A stretch of 64,000 bases of DNA from Fragilariopsis cylindrus CCMP1102 (Eukaryota > Bacillariophyta > Bacillariophyceae > Bacillariales > Bacillariaceae), in contig FMBT01000437.1 in assembly GCA_900095095.1 (NCBI GenBank), positions 1 through 64,000 of the forward strand. The letters are read 5' to 3'. The notes beneath the pieces were generated by a model. It was given only the letters and a program-made list of their open reading frames with translations, made no database searches and had not been told where the DNA came from. Shown here in pieces: positions 45,044-54,836 of this stretch. The position numbers and the translations under genes were made by a program. Each line of letters opens with the position of its first letter. Positions within the stretch are counted from its first letter, which is position 1.

Positions 45044-46363
45044 GGGCTATTAAGATATATCTTATTGTATCGCAAATAGTTGAACATTCGTTGTTGTAAT
45101 TCCTTTTCATTATGGCTCATTGTTGCTTTCATGTAAATTCTGTAGTTTGATCTGTTCCTATTCGTGTTTTGGTCAAAGAAGTCATCGAATTCTTCTGGTG
45201 TATTGGGAAAGTCGTTGTTTACGCTGTGTATATCTCTTGGTGTTGGAGCTGTGTTTCTATTTGTCGGATGAAATACTGTTCCTGGTGATTTATGTACTAT
45301 TGCTCGTAATTGGCTTCTCAATACTGCTTTTCCATCTCTTCCTCTATAGTCTTTTGGGTTCCATCCTATCGTAAATGTGAATGTGTCCATTTCTGCTATG
45401 TCTATGATGCTGACGCTTTTTCCGTTGCTTTGTTTCCGTCCATCTGGGTCTCCTTTCTCATTATTGTTTTCGTTGGTGCTTGTCTTCTTGTTGTTGTTGT
45501 TGTCTTCTTTGTCTTTCTTGTTGTTGTTTTGCTCGCTATTGTCTGGTTCCCTTGCTTTGTCTTCCTGTGTGTTTGTGTTTGTCTTGTTCTTGTCACTTTC
45601 GTCCGTTGTATCTTTCGAGTTGGTTGCAACATTTATCTCTTCTTCTTCGTCGTTTATCGTACGTCTTTCTTGTGGTGTTGGTTCATATTTTGCTCTTATT
45701 GTGACTCTTTTAATTTCCGCTATTGCTTCTTTTAGGCTAATTAGTCTAGCATCTATTGTCCTTACGCCTTCTTCGTCTTCTGTGTTTGTCTTCCTCTTTA
45801 CTGTTTTGTTCTCTTCTCCATCTCTTTTTGTTGTTCTTCTCTGTTTCTTCTCTTGTAATGTATCTGCGCTGTCGGTATCTGTCTTCTTCGTGTTGTCGTT
45901 CTTTCTTGGGTCGTTGTTGTTCGATGTTTTTTCTTTTGTTTTCTTCTTATTGTTGTTCGTCTGTTTCTTATTGTCATAGTTGTCCGCCTTTGGTTTTGTA
46001 CTTCCTTTGGTGATTACTTTCCATTCTTCTTCGTCGGTATGTTTGCCTGTCTTCTTATTGCATGTGATTGTCGGTATTGATAGAGTGTGTGCTTTTAGTC
46101 TCTCATTTTTGCAAATTTCCTCCGTTTTCTTCAGTTCTTTGACGCTCTTGGTTGATCTGATTGATTCTGTCTCACCTGGGTCGTCTTCGATGTCATAATC
46201 CAACCCTGCTGGGTTGTGATAAGACTTGAATACCATTGTCAAGATGGGTTTCGTAAGGGCTAGAAAAAGAATTTCACGTAGGTTCTACGTAGATTGAGTA
46301 CTAGGGTCTTTAGTAGATGGGTAAGCTAAGGTGCGCGTTTTAAATTATTCAAAACGAAAAGAG

Positions 46364-46381
46364 TAAACTACTTATATCATA
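46364..46381. repeat. LINE target-site duplication, right copy
   Basis: TAAACTACTTATATCATA, identical to 28559-28576. Confidence 0.9.
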
Positions 46382-46792
46382 GAATGGAAGTTAGATTGTA
46401 CAATGTGAAAGTAGAGGATGAGGCATTCAGCAGCAAGGTAAACTAAGCATTGTGCTTTAAATAGAGGATCTGGGCAATTCTTCCTTTTCTTTCTCGATTT
46501 TTTAATTCGCCGGTGGGGCGGGGGGAGACGGTTTTTCGACAAAATATTCGTATCAATTTTTAGTTTGTTTTCGAGTACAGAATGTGTGTTGCTTGATATG
46601 TTAGTGTTCAAAGCTTTACGAAGTTAGAAATATTATAAGAAAATAATCGATTAGAAATACCGTCATATTAGTATTACACACCTTCACCACCGTCACCACC
46701 GTCACCAGTATCTTCGGCATCATCATCATCGTCGTCGTCCATCTACCTCCTCTTCTGCTTCACGCACCGTTGTCGTTCATCATATTTCGAAT
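46382..46792. other. Intergenic, upstream of the Tim17-like gene
   Basis: No gene seen. Contains a GGGGCGGGGGGAG purine stretch near 46515 and CAC-CGT / CAT / CGT triplet repeats at 46683-46740, just before the start codon. Confidence 0.5.
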
Positions 46793-47443
46793 ATGTCTTC
46801 CTGGGAAAGAGCACGATTCATACCTTGGGAAAAACTACCATTGGTCCAGGACTCGAATAATATCTCGGATCAAAAAGAAAGAATAATTCGCGACCTCCAG
46901 CGTGAGGCCGACAGAAAGGAAAAATCTCAGGCATTAGAACAGCATCGTCTTAATTCGTCATCGTCTGACACCATAGGGTTATCGTCGAATGAGCAAACAT
47001 CATCCTTATCGTCGACGTCGACTTCGATGATGCAAACAAATTTTTCTTTCCAATGGGGTGAGCTGTTCAAAAATTTAGCATTTGGTGGTTGTATCGGATC
47101 CATAACTGGATCTGTATTTGGATTCATGGATGGAATGAGAATGGCAGGTCAGAGTGAGGTCCTCAAAAATGCGTCTAATGTTGCGAAGGGAAAATATCTC
47201 ATGGAAGGTACCACCCGATCGGCAACCATGTTCGGTGTATTCTTTGGTGGATTCCATGTTGTCAAATATGGTGTCCGTGTAGCATTTGATCCTGGAGACT
47301 ATCCTGAAATCGGCCTAGCGGGTGCAATTTCCTTGGGAGGACTTATGTACAATCCTAATTTTAGACCTGCAGTTCCATACGCCACAATGCTCATTTTTAT
47401 GGATTCCTTTCATTTAGTAATGCGTGATTTCAGGAAAGATTAA
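46793..47443 (+). CDS. Tim17/Tim22/Tim23-family membrane protein
   Basis: Single-exon 216-residue protein. Residues 1-85 are hydrophilic and Ser-rich. The C-terminal ~130 hold the family-type glycine-zipper helices: LAFGGCIGSITGSVFGFMDG (about 103-122), ATMFGVFFGGFHVVKYGVR, and IGLAGAISLGGLMYNP. Tim17-family proteins form inner-membrane translocases or assembly factors in mitochondria, and some act in plastids. The subgroup is not clear: it lacks the presequence-receptor features of Tim23 and could be a TIMMDC1-like or outer-envelope PRAT protein. Start ATGTCTTCC is preceded by a triplet-repeat leader. Confidence 0.7.
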   Translation: MSSWERARFIPWEKLPLVQDSNNISDQKERIIRDLQREADRKEKSQALEQHRLNSSSSDTIGLSSNEQTSSLSSTSTSMMQTNFSFQWGELFKNLAFGGCIGSITGSVFGFMDGMRMAGQSEVLKNASNVAKGKYLMEGTTRSATMFGVFFGGFHVVKYGVRVAFDPGDYPEIGLAGAISLGGLMYNPNFRPAVPYATMLIFMDSFHLVMRDFRKD

Positions 47444-47949
47444 CAGAACATTAATACTACTTAGTTTACGAAGGTTGCATAAAAGCTTGCGTTAATAATG
47501 ATATTTGTGCTATAGCGAGAGTTACTACATAAAATACCTAGGGAGTAAATACTGGACATATTGAATATATAACATTTAAATTGATTGAATTATATTTCTT
47601 CGTGATTTGATGAAATGTGGTGATGATTTTTAATTACGGTGTTTTTTATAATGCCTCTGTGCTCATCTGAAGAACTTCATTTATTCGAATCTATTCTCAA
47701 ATACATAGAACAGAAACGGAGTTTCGTCATCTTGTTTTCTTTTCAACTCGGTCGATACTACAGAAAAAACATACAATCGATTTTCTGCGACAACGGTGCG
47801 GAGAATAGTTTAATAATACAAGACCAATCCTACGAGCCAATTTTGTTTTCAAATGGTAAAATAAATGAATGAAATGGCAGCTTATGCAACATGCCCAACG
47901 ATATAACATGAAAATAATATAATACTACGCATTGACCATCATTATTTTA

Positions 47950-47981
<32 letters not shown>

Positions 47982-48219
47982 GTGTGAATTCATATGTTAT
48001 TAAAGAGTCACATTATTATATTACAATATACAAAGTGCTATCCCGATTTCGAAACCATATTACATCGTCACTTATTGCTTTCGGTTGAAATAACATAATT
48101 TATTAATTATTAAACAAACCTGTGGGATGTGGGTGGATGGCCAAAACATAGTTGTAGTACGACTGAATATAACTCCTACTAACCGCACCATATTATTGTG
48201 CCCCAATCGCTATTTAAGT
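47444..48219. other. Intergenic between convergent genes
   Basis: AT-rich, no gene seen. A (GT)n run occupies about 47952-47981. Confidence 0.5.
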
Positions 48220-48594
48220 TTATCCATTACCAGCAGCCGAAACGCGAGGAATATCATTAAGTTCAGTCATACTGCCTAGTTTTTCGTTCATCTCTTCGAC
48301 TCGCTGGCGATGACTTTTCTTTGCAATTTTTTCGTTATCTTCACTCTGGCGTTGCTTTTTGAATTTCAGTGCCTTTCGTTCAGCTTCGGTCAATTCGTCG
48401 TCATCGTCGTCGTCGTCGTCATTATCTGATGCTGCTGATAAATCTTCGATGATCCCATGATGTTGGGACGACGAACCCGAAAATTCGTCTTTCGTCTTGT
48501 GTTTTGATTTCTTCGTCTTTTTGGAACCTTTTTTAGACTTTTTCTTATCACCCTTGAAGGACAAGGCTCCACCAAGAAAAGAGGATTTGGTCAT
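48220..48594 (-). CDS. FAM32A-like nuclear protein
   Basis: Small basic protein of 124 residues in one exon. The head GALSFKGDKKKSKKGSKKTKKSK is Lys-rich and is followed by an Asp run and LTEAERKALKFKKQR. The C-terminal block KSHRQRVEEMNEKLGSMTE, then LNDIPRVS, matches FAM32A, whose conserved end is KSHK-RVEEFN-L-LTEHYDIPKVS. Human FAM32A is a step-II splicing factor whose C-terminus reaches into the spliceosome core; that role is inferred from similarity. The tail AAGNG differs from the family's last residues. Confidence 0.85.
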   Translation of the reverse strand: MTKSSFLGGALSFKGDKKKSKKGSKKTKKSKHKTKDEFSGSSSQHHGIIEDLSAASDNDDDDDDDDELTEAERKALKFKKQRQSEDNEKIAKKSHRQRVEEMNEKLGSMTELNDIPRVSAAGNG

Positions 48595-49150
48595 GATCCT
48601 ACGTGTATTATCAATAAGTAGTATGAATGAATTGAATCAGGTAAAGATTTGCTTGTAACTATAAGCTAGCTAGTAGATGTACTTCTTGAACAGTAATTTG
48701 GTTGTAAAGGTTTAAGGTTACAGTTTACTAGTAGGTACTAATATGCAACGCGTTGAGGGATGTCGAAAGGAATACACAATTTATTTAGATGATGTTTTTA
48801 AGTTTGTTTTTTGATTTTTTGCAATTGATTGTTAAAGAGGAATAAAGCAAGGAGAGATAAATTTCAGTCGTGTTTCACAAAAAATGTTAAACAATTCATT
48901 GACTCCTCGCCTCGCCGATTATCAGAATTCTCATGATCTTAATGATATCAAATAGAAGTAACAGTTATCATCATTCATCATAGTATACCGGTACGATGAA
49001 AATGATACATGGTGTGCGCTATAGTATACGCAATTGGCAAATCGATAGCTTTGAATAATTTTCAATAAAGAAGATCGGTGCATTAATGAGTGAAGTAGAT
49101 CAAAATAAACAAAAGTTGAACGTTCTCGCGGCGACGCGAACAGAAACAAG
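48595..49150. other. Intergenic between divergent genes
   Basis: Shared upstream region of the FAM32A-like and Sec6-like genes, AT-rich. No gene or clear motif recognised. Confidence 0.5.
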
Positions 49151-51077
49151 ATGAAAATTCGTCAATTACAGGATATCCGCCGTCGATCAAAACATTATGG
49201 CAATAAGAAAATTGATGGGAATCTATCACTGGCGTCAACATCGTCGGAAGCTGCAGCTGTAGCAGCATCAAAACGACCATCGGTCAATAGTACTAACACT
49301 AACACGAACGAAAATGAACAGGACCAATCACTCTGCATCTTTTTTCTCGATGCCCAGTGTCAGGAACGACGAATCATTTAGTATTAAACAGTCAAAATAC
49401 TTCTTTTCAACATACTAGTAGTCTAACTCTTCAGAGTATCGGAGAGATCCCTGTGTCGGATTTCTTGCGAAGTTTTCGAGACAATGGTTCCCAATTTATC
49501 AGTTCTGCATACTTGTGAGTACAATGTTATCAAGGGGTGAAACATAGATCTGATCTCTCGTTTATTGATCCTATCTTGTATTTTATCTTACTTTATTCTA
49601 CTTTATTCTATTGTATTTTATTGTGTTGTGCTGTCTTGTGTTGTGTTGTGTTGTGTTGTGTTGTTTGTGTTGTGTTCTATTTTAGGATGTCATCTCGAGA
49701 TCTCATCGATAGGTCGGCAATCAATGGAATTCTATCTACTCCTCTTCCTGAAGATATTTTTACGTTGGTTGATGCACAATTGACTTTGCTTGACGAATTT
49801 CTCCAGGCAAGAAGTCTCACAATGACAGACACCGGTAATGCTATAATAGTGGATGCTTTGTTATCCATGTTCAGGATTCTATATTATAAACAAAGCCACT
49901 ACGGAAGCGATTCGCTTTTTCTCCGGGACTTCGATTCGTGTATTGCGAGGATGAATGACTACTGGAGGATGGCGAAGAAAACCGATCGTATGGTTCACAA
50001 TTTGTCTAAGGAGCGCTATCCTCATTTGAATTGGGATAGTACGAAAGTCGGGATGCGGAAGAGAAAAGAAAAGATGCAACCGGAATGGGATAGATCAACA
50101 AACCTTGTCGAACAAAAAGCATCAAATTTAGTCGACTTGTTTACTTCTGACGCGATAAAAGCGTCGCAGCGTACGGCAATTTACATTGTCAAGGAAATTC
50201 AACAGTCTGATATTCCACGTGAACTTTTCAGCCGACATTGGGAGGAAGATTTAACAAAAATGAGGTGGCGAAATATATTGTTAGGGTTTATGGAGATTAT
50301 CTGTCAGATATAAAACAGACTTTAGAGTCGGAATATCTGTATCAAAAAGTTGTTTGTACTCTTATTCGATGCACAGTTTGCTTTTACATGAAATGTTTTA
50401 TTCTTAAAGCCGAAAGAGTAAGACGCTATGGCCGACGCTATAGTAGTAATAAAATTTGTACCGATTTTTTCCTATCTCCGAATAGAGCGATTTTGAGGAT
50501 GACACATGATATTGAAGTGTTTCAAAAGTTTTTCCTACGTGTTTCAGAAAGAAGTACGACAGTTAGGAGAATTGTTACGAGAGAATGTTCAGTTTTGAAT
50601 GTGCTTTTTCTGGAATGTATGGCTTATGCAGCTGGTCAGAGTGGTTCCGATAGTCTCGAGGAATTTATCATTGTCGTACATAAACGAACGGGGGCTGATT
50701 CGGATGTAACACGTTGTTTTTTGTCGGATGTATTCATTTTAATGAGTTGTAGAAACGATCATCAACATGTTGAGGGCACTATCCGCAAAATGAAAGAAGA
50801 TCTTGATATGATCAAGGATAGTCTCAAAGAGGAACAAATTAAGACATTATCGATACAAGCGACAAAAGATGAGTGCAGCTATTTTCGATTAGATGAGATG
50901 TTAATATCAATGTATGAAGACCGAATCCTACAAGAAAATACAGTCTTTTGTGGAGCAATTGGGGAGGATGTCAGGAAACTGAAATCAAAAATAACTGGGA
51001 AGGACACGCATACAAATATGTTATCAAAATTTAAAGAGAAGGGAAAGGAAAGGAAAGAATACAACAGATGGTGGTAG
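49151..51077 (+). CDS. Exocyst Sec6/EXOC3-like protein, two frame breaks
   Basis: Exons 49151-49514 and 49686-51077. The intron is rich in TTGTG repeats and the splice joins SSAYL to MSSRDLIDR. Frame is kept only if one base is added at the T6 run 49340-49345 and one at the A5 run 50256-50260; the sum is then 586 codons. Similarity to Sec6 is in the C-terminal half: FSRHWEEDL, then VRVYGDYLSDIKQTLESEYL, YQKVVCTLIRCTVCFYMKC, and the later VFILMSCRNDHQHVEGTI, like the LRGD region near the Sec6 end. Sec6 is an exocyst subunit tethering secretory vesicles to the plasma membrane. At ~585 residues it is shorter than the usual ~750, so the N-terminus may be missing or the call wrong. Confidence 0.5.
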
Positions 51078-51757
51078 CAAGGGGCAAACACAACAATCAT
51101 CTACAATACAACCATTCAAATTCTTAAGGTAGTGCTGGATAAACCACTATAAAAACCAGTAAGAAAACGATGATGACAATGATGACAAATGATTACTATG
51201 CAGTTGTGTAATGCATATATTATTTGAAGAAGTAAATACTCGATAGGTCCTACCTAATAAAAATAGCGACCCTTTGAAATATGCAGTGGAGAAAGATAAT
51301 GTTCTCATAACCTGTAAATGCGTCTAGCCACCTAACTTCACTAGACTGAAAACTTCCTAACTATGTACGTATATAAATAGTGTTGAACTATTAGAGGTGT
51401 GAGCTTAGTTGCTCATGATGTCTTGTACAAGTAAAGTCTATTCGTATACTAGGTGTTCATTCACTAGTGACTCGTGTCTTATTACACTGTTTTAAATACA
51501 GCACACTGTATGAGTATCGGCTGAAAGACGGACGGACGTTCGTTAAAAATCACAATGTTCAAATATCAAATAACAAATAATTGACAAAACGACACAAAAT
51601 AAAATTGAACCAACTGATGACAATAGTATTCATACTTGATACTGGGTATTAATAAACAGATTACATTGTACTCACAATTCATCATAACGAAGAGCCTAAA
51701 ATAATAATATAACAGACTAGTAAGTTCGGTCAGTTTAAGAGTAGAAACAATAATAAA
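51078..51757. other. Intergenic, no gene seen
   Basis: AT-rich spacer between two plus-strand genes. No repeat or RNA gene recognised. Confidence 0.5.
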
Positions 51758-53436
51758 ATGCCTACCATAAAAGGAACCTCATCTGTTACTGATTCTAGAG
51801 CGAGACAAAAGGCTTTGAGGAAGACGAAGTTTCCTCGAAATTTCGAAACCAAAGTTTTACTTCAAAAAGTAAACAAGCCCGTTTTGACACAATGGATTGA
51901 ACAAAAGGTTACATCTTTGCTTGGATTTGAGGATGAGATTGTAGCCTCTACGGCTATAAATTTGTTTTTGCCATCTGATGGTACTTGTACATCTCCCGAC
52001 GCAAAAAAGGCACAACTGGACTTGGTTGGTTTTCTGGGGGATTCCGCTGCGACATTCTCTAAAGAATTGTGGAATTTAATGCTAGAAGCTCAAACATGTA
52101 GCTCTGGAATTCCTCAAACTTTGTTAGAACAAAAGAAGAAAGAATTGGCAGAGAGGATGAATAGAAACAATAATCAACAACAACAACAACAACAACAGTA
52201 TCACCAGCATCGTTCACAGAATAATCACCCACCGTCGGTACCTATCAGAACGAATGACCAAAACGACAATGTGCATCTGGTCGACGAAGAGTTAATCGAT
52301 TTAGTCGGATGAATCAAGATAGAGGCGATGACAACAGTAGAGGAAATTCCAACAATAACAACAATAACCGATCAGCAGTAGAATTGTCTGTTCCGATCAG
52401 TCCAACCCACGAAAACAATTCTTCCATTGACCAGGATGGTATTAAAAGTATTGGTCAACCAACGCAACGTCAAGGTAATAAACAAGAAGATGAATTTGGA
52501 CGGGCGCTTCCACTGATCGTAAATGAAAAAAAGCCGCCACGTACTGAGACTGAGGATAAACAGGATGATCGCGCAAAGTCTCATGCTGATACATCAACCT
52601 CCCGTCGTCGTAATGGTCGAAGTCGAAGCCGGAGTCGAAGTCGAAGTCGAGATGAAAATAGAAATGACCGAGGTAGAGATAATTCAGATATTAGAAGACG
52701 ATCCGCCAATAGAGATACCGGTAGACACAGGGGGGCGAATGATGACAGGAGGTTCGATGATAGAAGAGAACATAACTATAATCATCATCAACGTCGTCAT
52801 GATCATTACTATGATCGTGATCGTGATAGTGATCGTGATCGCTACTATTACAATAGTCGGGGAGGAGGAGATAGCTACAATGATGATCGAGGACGTGACC
52901 GAAATCGAAATCGACATAGTTACCATTACGACGACAACGACCGCGAAATGGACAATCTCAAACGGCGTTTAGTACATTTAAAACAACAAGGCAATCGAAG
53001 TACAAGTGTTGATAAGATCAACGAGGAGACAACTAACGTTAATGAAATAAAATCCATTCAAGAAAGAATTTATCAATTAGAGCAACGCAGACGGAGATAT
53101 CCCTCTACTTCTCCACGCGCTCGTGACGATGATGATTATCGTCGTCGTAGTAGCCGGAGCTATCAGGATAGTAATCGCAGTGGTCGCGACTCGCATCATC
53201 GAAAAGACGGTCGACGCAAACGGAATAATAGTATAAATTCGGATAGCTCTCGTTCGATGGACTCTGACTCGGTAGATTGTGCTCATAATAAAGATAACGA
53301 TTATGGTGATAAGGGCAGTCATCCAAGCCATAGTCCCTCTCCAGAAGTTGTAGATGGGGGAAATAAAAACAAGAGTAAGATGAAACGTCAAAGACGGCAC
53401 CGATCGAGGAGTTGCAGCGAAGTTTCTGACAAATAA
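51758..53436 (+). CDS. SRRM1-like PWI plus RS-domain splicing factor, one frame break
   Basis: The 5' frame (51758-52312, 184 residues) contains a PWI domain: KVNKPVLTQWIEQKVTSLLG, FEDEIVASTAINLF, DLVGFLGDSAATFSKELWNL and SGIPQTLLEQKKKELAERM, closely following SRRM1. It ends at a TGA overlapping the ATG of the second frame (ATGA at 52309-52312). The second frame, to 53436, encodes a 375-residue RS/RD-rich tail with SRSRSRSRSRDE, exactly the second half expected of SRRM1. One extra base in the A4 run 52260-52263 would fuse them into ~559 residues. SRRM1 is a nuclear splicing and 3'-processing coactivator. Two separate coupled proteins are the alternative. Confidence 0.8.
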
Positions 53437-53533
53437 ATTACCATATTCAATATTACAAGAAAACAAGTATACTTCTATTAAAGTAATGTGCTGTCTGAGC
53501 AGAATCAATCAATCTATACCTGTAATATTATAT

Positions 53534-53563
53534 TATACTATACTATACTATACTATACTATAT
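53534..53563 (+). repeat. (TATAC)n microsatellite
   Basis: About six ACTAT/TATAC pentamers in the 3' flank of the SRRM1-like gene. Confidence 0.8.
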
Positions 53564-53654
53564 TATAATTTATATTTTAGGATTACATGAATATTATATA
53601 TCATGTAGTAATAGTTAATTATTATACACGTATTCGATTACAAGTACGAGTAGG

Positions 53655-53983
53655 TCAGCCCCATGCCTGCTGTAGGCTATAGTGAATGACTAGTTCACCG
53701 CGGCGGGAAAAACATTCATTTAGGTCCCCTACTAATTCTTCTGGTCCTGGACAAAAGGCGGCTTGGAGATAAAGAAACAATGAATCTCCTACTGTAAGTG
53801 TAAAACTTTTCGGAGAAAGGCGTAGACTGATGCAAAGCGTTGATCAGCTGATATTTGGAATTTAGTCTTTTTCAATATAGGAGCAGACCCAACAGAAACG
53901 AAATGAACCTTGATTTTTTCAACTGATGGTGGTTTCTTTTTCTTCTCCACATCGATCGACGCTAACGTCAACGACGATGGCAT
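53655..53983 (-). CDS. ATG12: Autophagy ubiquitin-like modifier ATG12, one frame break
   Basis: Ubiquitin-like protein conjugated to ATG5 by ATG7 and ATG10, forming the E3-like part of the ATG8 lipidation system. Start at 53983 (MPSSLTLASIDVEKKKK); an in-frame open stretch continues upstream without ATG. The first part has VEKIKVHFVSVGSAPILKK and RFASVYAFLRK. The rest, in another frame, has GDSLFLYLQAAFCPGPEELV, GDLNECFSRRGELVIHYS and ends QQAWG with the terminal Gly used for conjugation. The break is repaired by one extra base at the A4 run 53812-53815 (T4 in mRNA), giving 109 residues, a normal ATG12 size. A 15-nt GT-AG intron here would create a stop. Confidence 0.87.
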
Positions 53984-54836
53984 CGTACCGGTACGTACTG
54001 TGTTGTTTGGTTGTGAAGATTCGTCGTGATATACAGTACCGTATCCCGTCCGCGTTGTCTCCGTCGTTGTTGTTCCGTTACTTGCTGTATTAATCTGAAA
54101 TATAGGACCGGCATGGATGCGTCTAATCACAAATCATAAAATATTTGTAATTAGCCAGCATTCGAAGATACTGCATTATTTCATACAGGTATTTCATATT
54201 TGCCTACCGTATGCTCGAATAATGCACGCATGATGCCTAAAGATTTAGCGCGCGTAAAAAAATGATATCGAGGAGATTTATTAAGAATAAATAAATGATA
54301 TCTGCAGTATGTATAAGGTCTTGGCTGTGAATAGGAATTGTGACTATAATTTTAGTTAGAATCAGAGTTACATCTCTGCACTCATCCACTGTGATTTTCG
54401 GTCTCTTGTAATTGAAAAGAGAGGACCAGCCATTGTGTGTGGTATGAGATTTTGTGGGACATTTAACACCTTGATAAGGCAGAACTGTAGCATTGAACAA
54501 TAATTTATATATAACCAGTACCAGCTACCACCCAACAAACAAGGGTGTGCTTGTGAAGCTTGATTTATGAGATCTGCACCTACAGAAAAGTGATACATGC
54601 ACTATAAAATTCAGAATCTCCCATCAGTTCTAAAATTTTTGTGCTGTATTGACCATCAAGATGAGTGGAAATTCACTTAATTGTATTTCTAGTGAATGCT
54701 CAAGAGTAGTGGCTAGTTGATTGATATTATTTCTGGAACAAATTTGACATAGAAACTGTTGATTTAATTCTTTAATTCTTTATGTCAAGAGTAGGTTGGA
54801 TATATAACATCGATACGGTATGGGGACAACTCTTTT
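53984..54836. other. Intergenic, no gene seen
   Basis: Spacer between the ATG12 start and the 3' end of RPC1. Open frames on the minus strand (54237-54598) lack similarity. A short upstream exon for ATG12 (ATG at about 54231 with donor ACG|GTAGGC) is conceivable but not supported by frame. Confidence 0.45.

Larger units (their letters stand above)
35285..46242 (-). pseudogene. LINE ORF1, split by two insertions
   Basis: Three coding pieces, 46242-45044, 44858-44028 and 36188-35285, sum to 2934 bp (978 codons) and are all in one frame once the inserts and one copy of each TSD are disregarded. The first part is Lys/Asn/Thr-rich and charged. The middle contains a compact, conserved-looking block (DTFTFTIGWNPKDYRGRDG, then FDDFFDQNTNRNRSNYRIYM, and later VICDGLILKSAKSQAKIVME). 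The last part is Thr/Asn/Glu-rich with a possible coiled coil. It probably encodes the RNA-binding partner of ORF2. No zinc knuckle is seen. As it stands translation would run into insert sequence, so this copy is inactive in ORF1. Confidence 0.85.
28577..46363 (-). mobile_element. Nested LINE (non-LTR retrotransposon), 9.8 kb without its inserts
   Basis: A complete LINE reading leftward: 5' end at 46363, 3' end at 28577, flanked by an 18-bp perfect duplication. It has a 5' leader of ~120 bp, ORF1 (46242 to 35285, twice interrupted), ORF2 (35292 to 28849) and a 272-bp 3' UTR with a terminal hairpin and an AT-rich end rather than poly-A. Removing the Copia element and the 168-bp insert, each with one TSD copy, leaves about 9763 bp. 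ORF2 is fully open, so the element was young when it was hit. The order EEP endonuclease, RT, RNase H resembles I/R1-like lineages and heterokont LINEs. The clade is not decided. Confidence 0.9.

Noticed and set aside
45377-45979. Plus-strand frames with Leu/Phe/Ser-rich translations
   Set aside because: Antisense of the basic, Asn/Lys-rich part of the LINE ORF1.
52523-53508. ORFs at 52523-52972 (plus) and 53077-53508 (minus)
   Set aside because: Shadows of the RS-rich frame; biased Ile/Thr/Val translations come from the Arg/Asp codons read out of frame.
53798-53830. Tiny GT-AG intron (15 nt) to explain the ATG12 frame change
   Set aside because: Too short for any known diatom intron and would leave a stop at the junction; similar 14-nt and 20-nt candidates in the S41 and Sec6-like genes are rejected for length.
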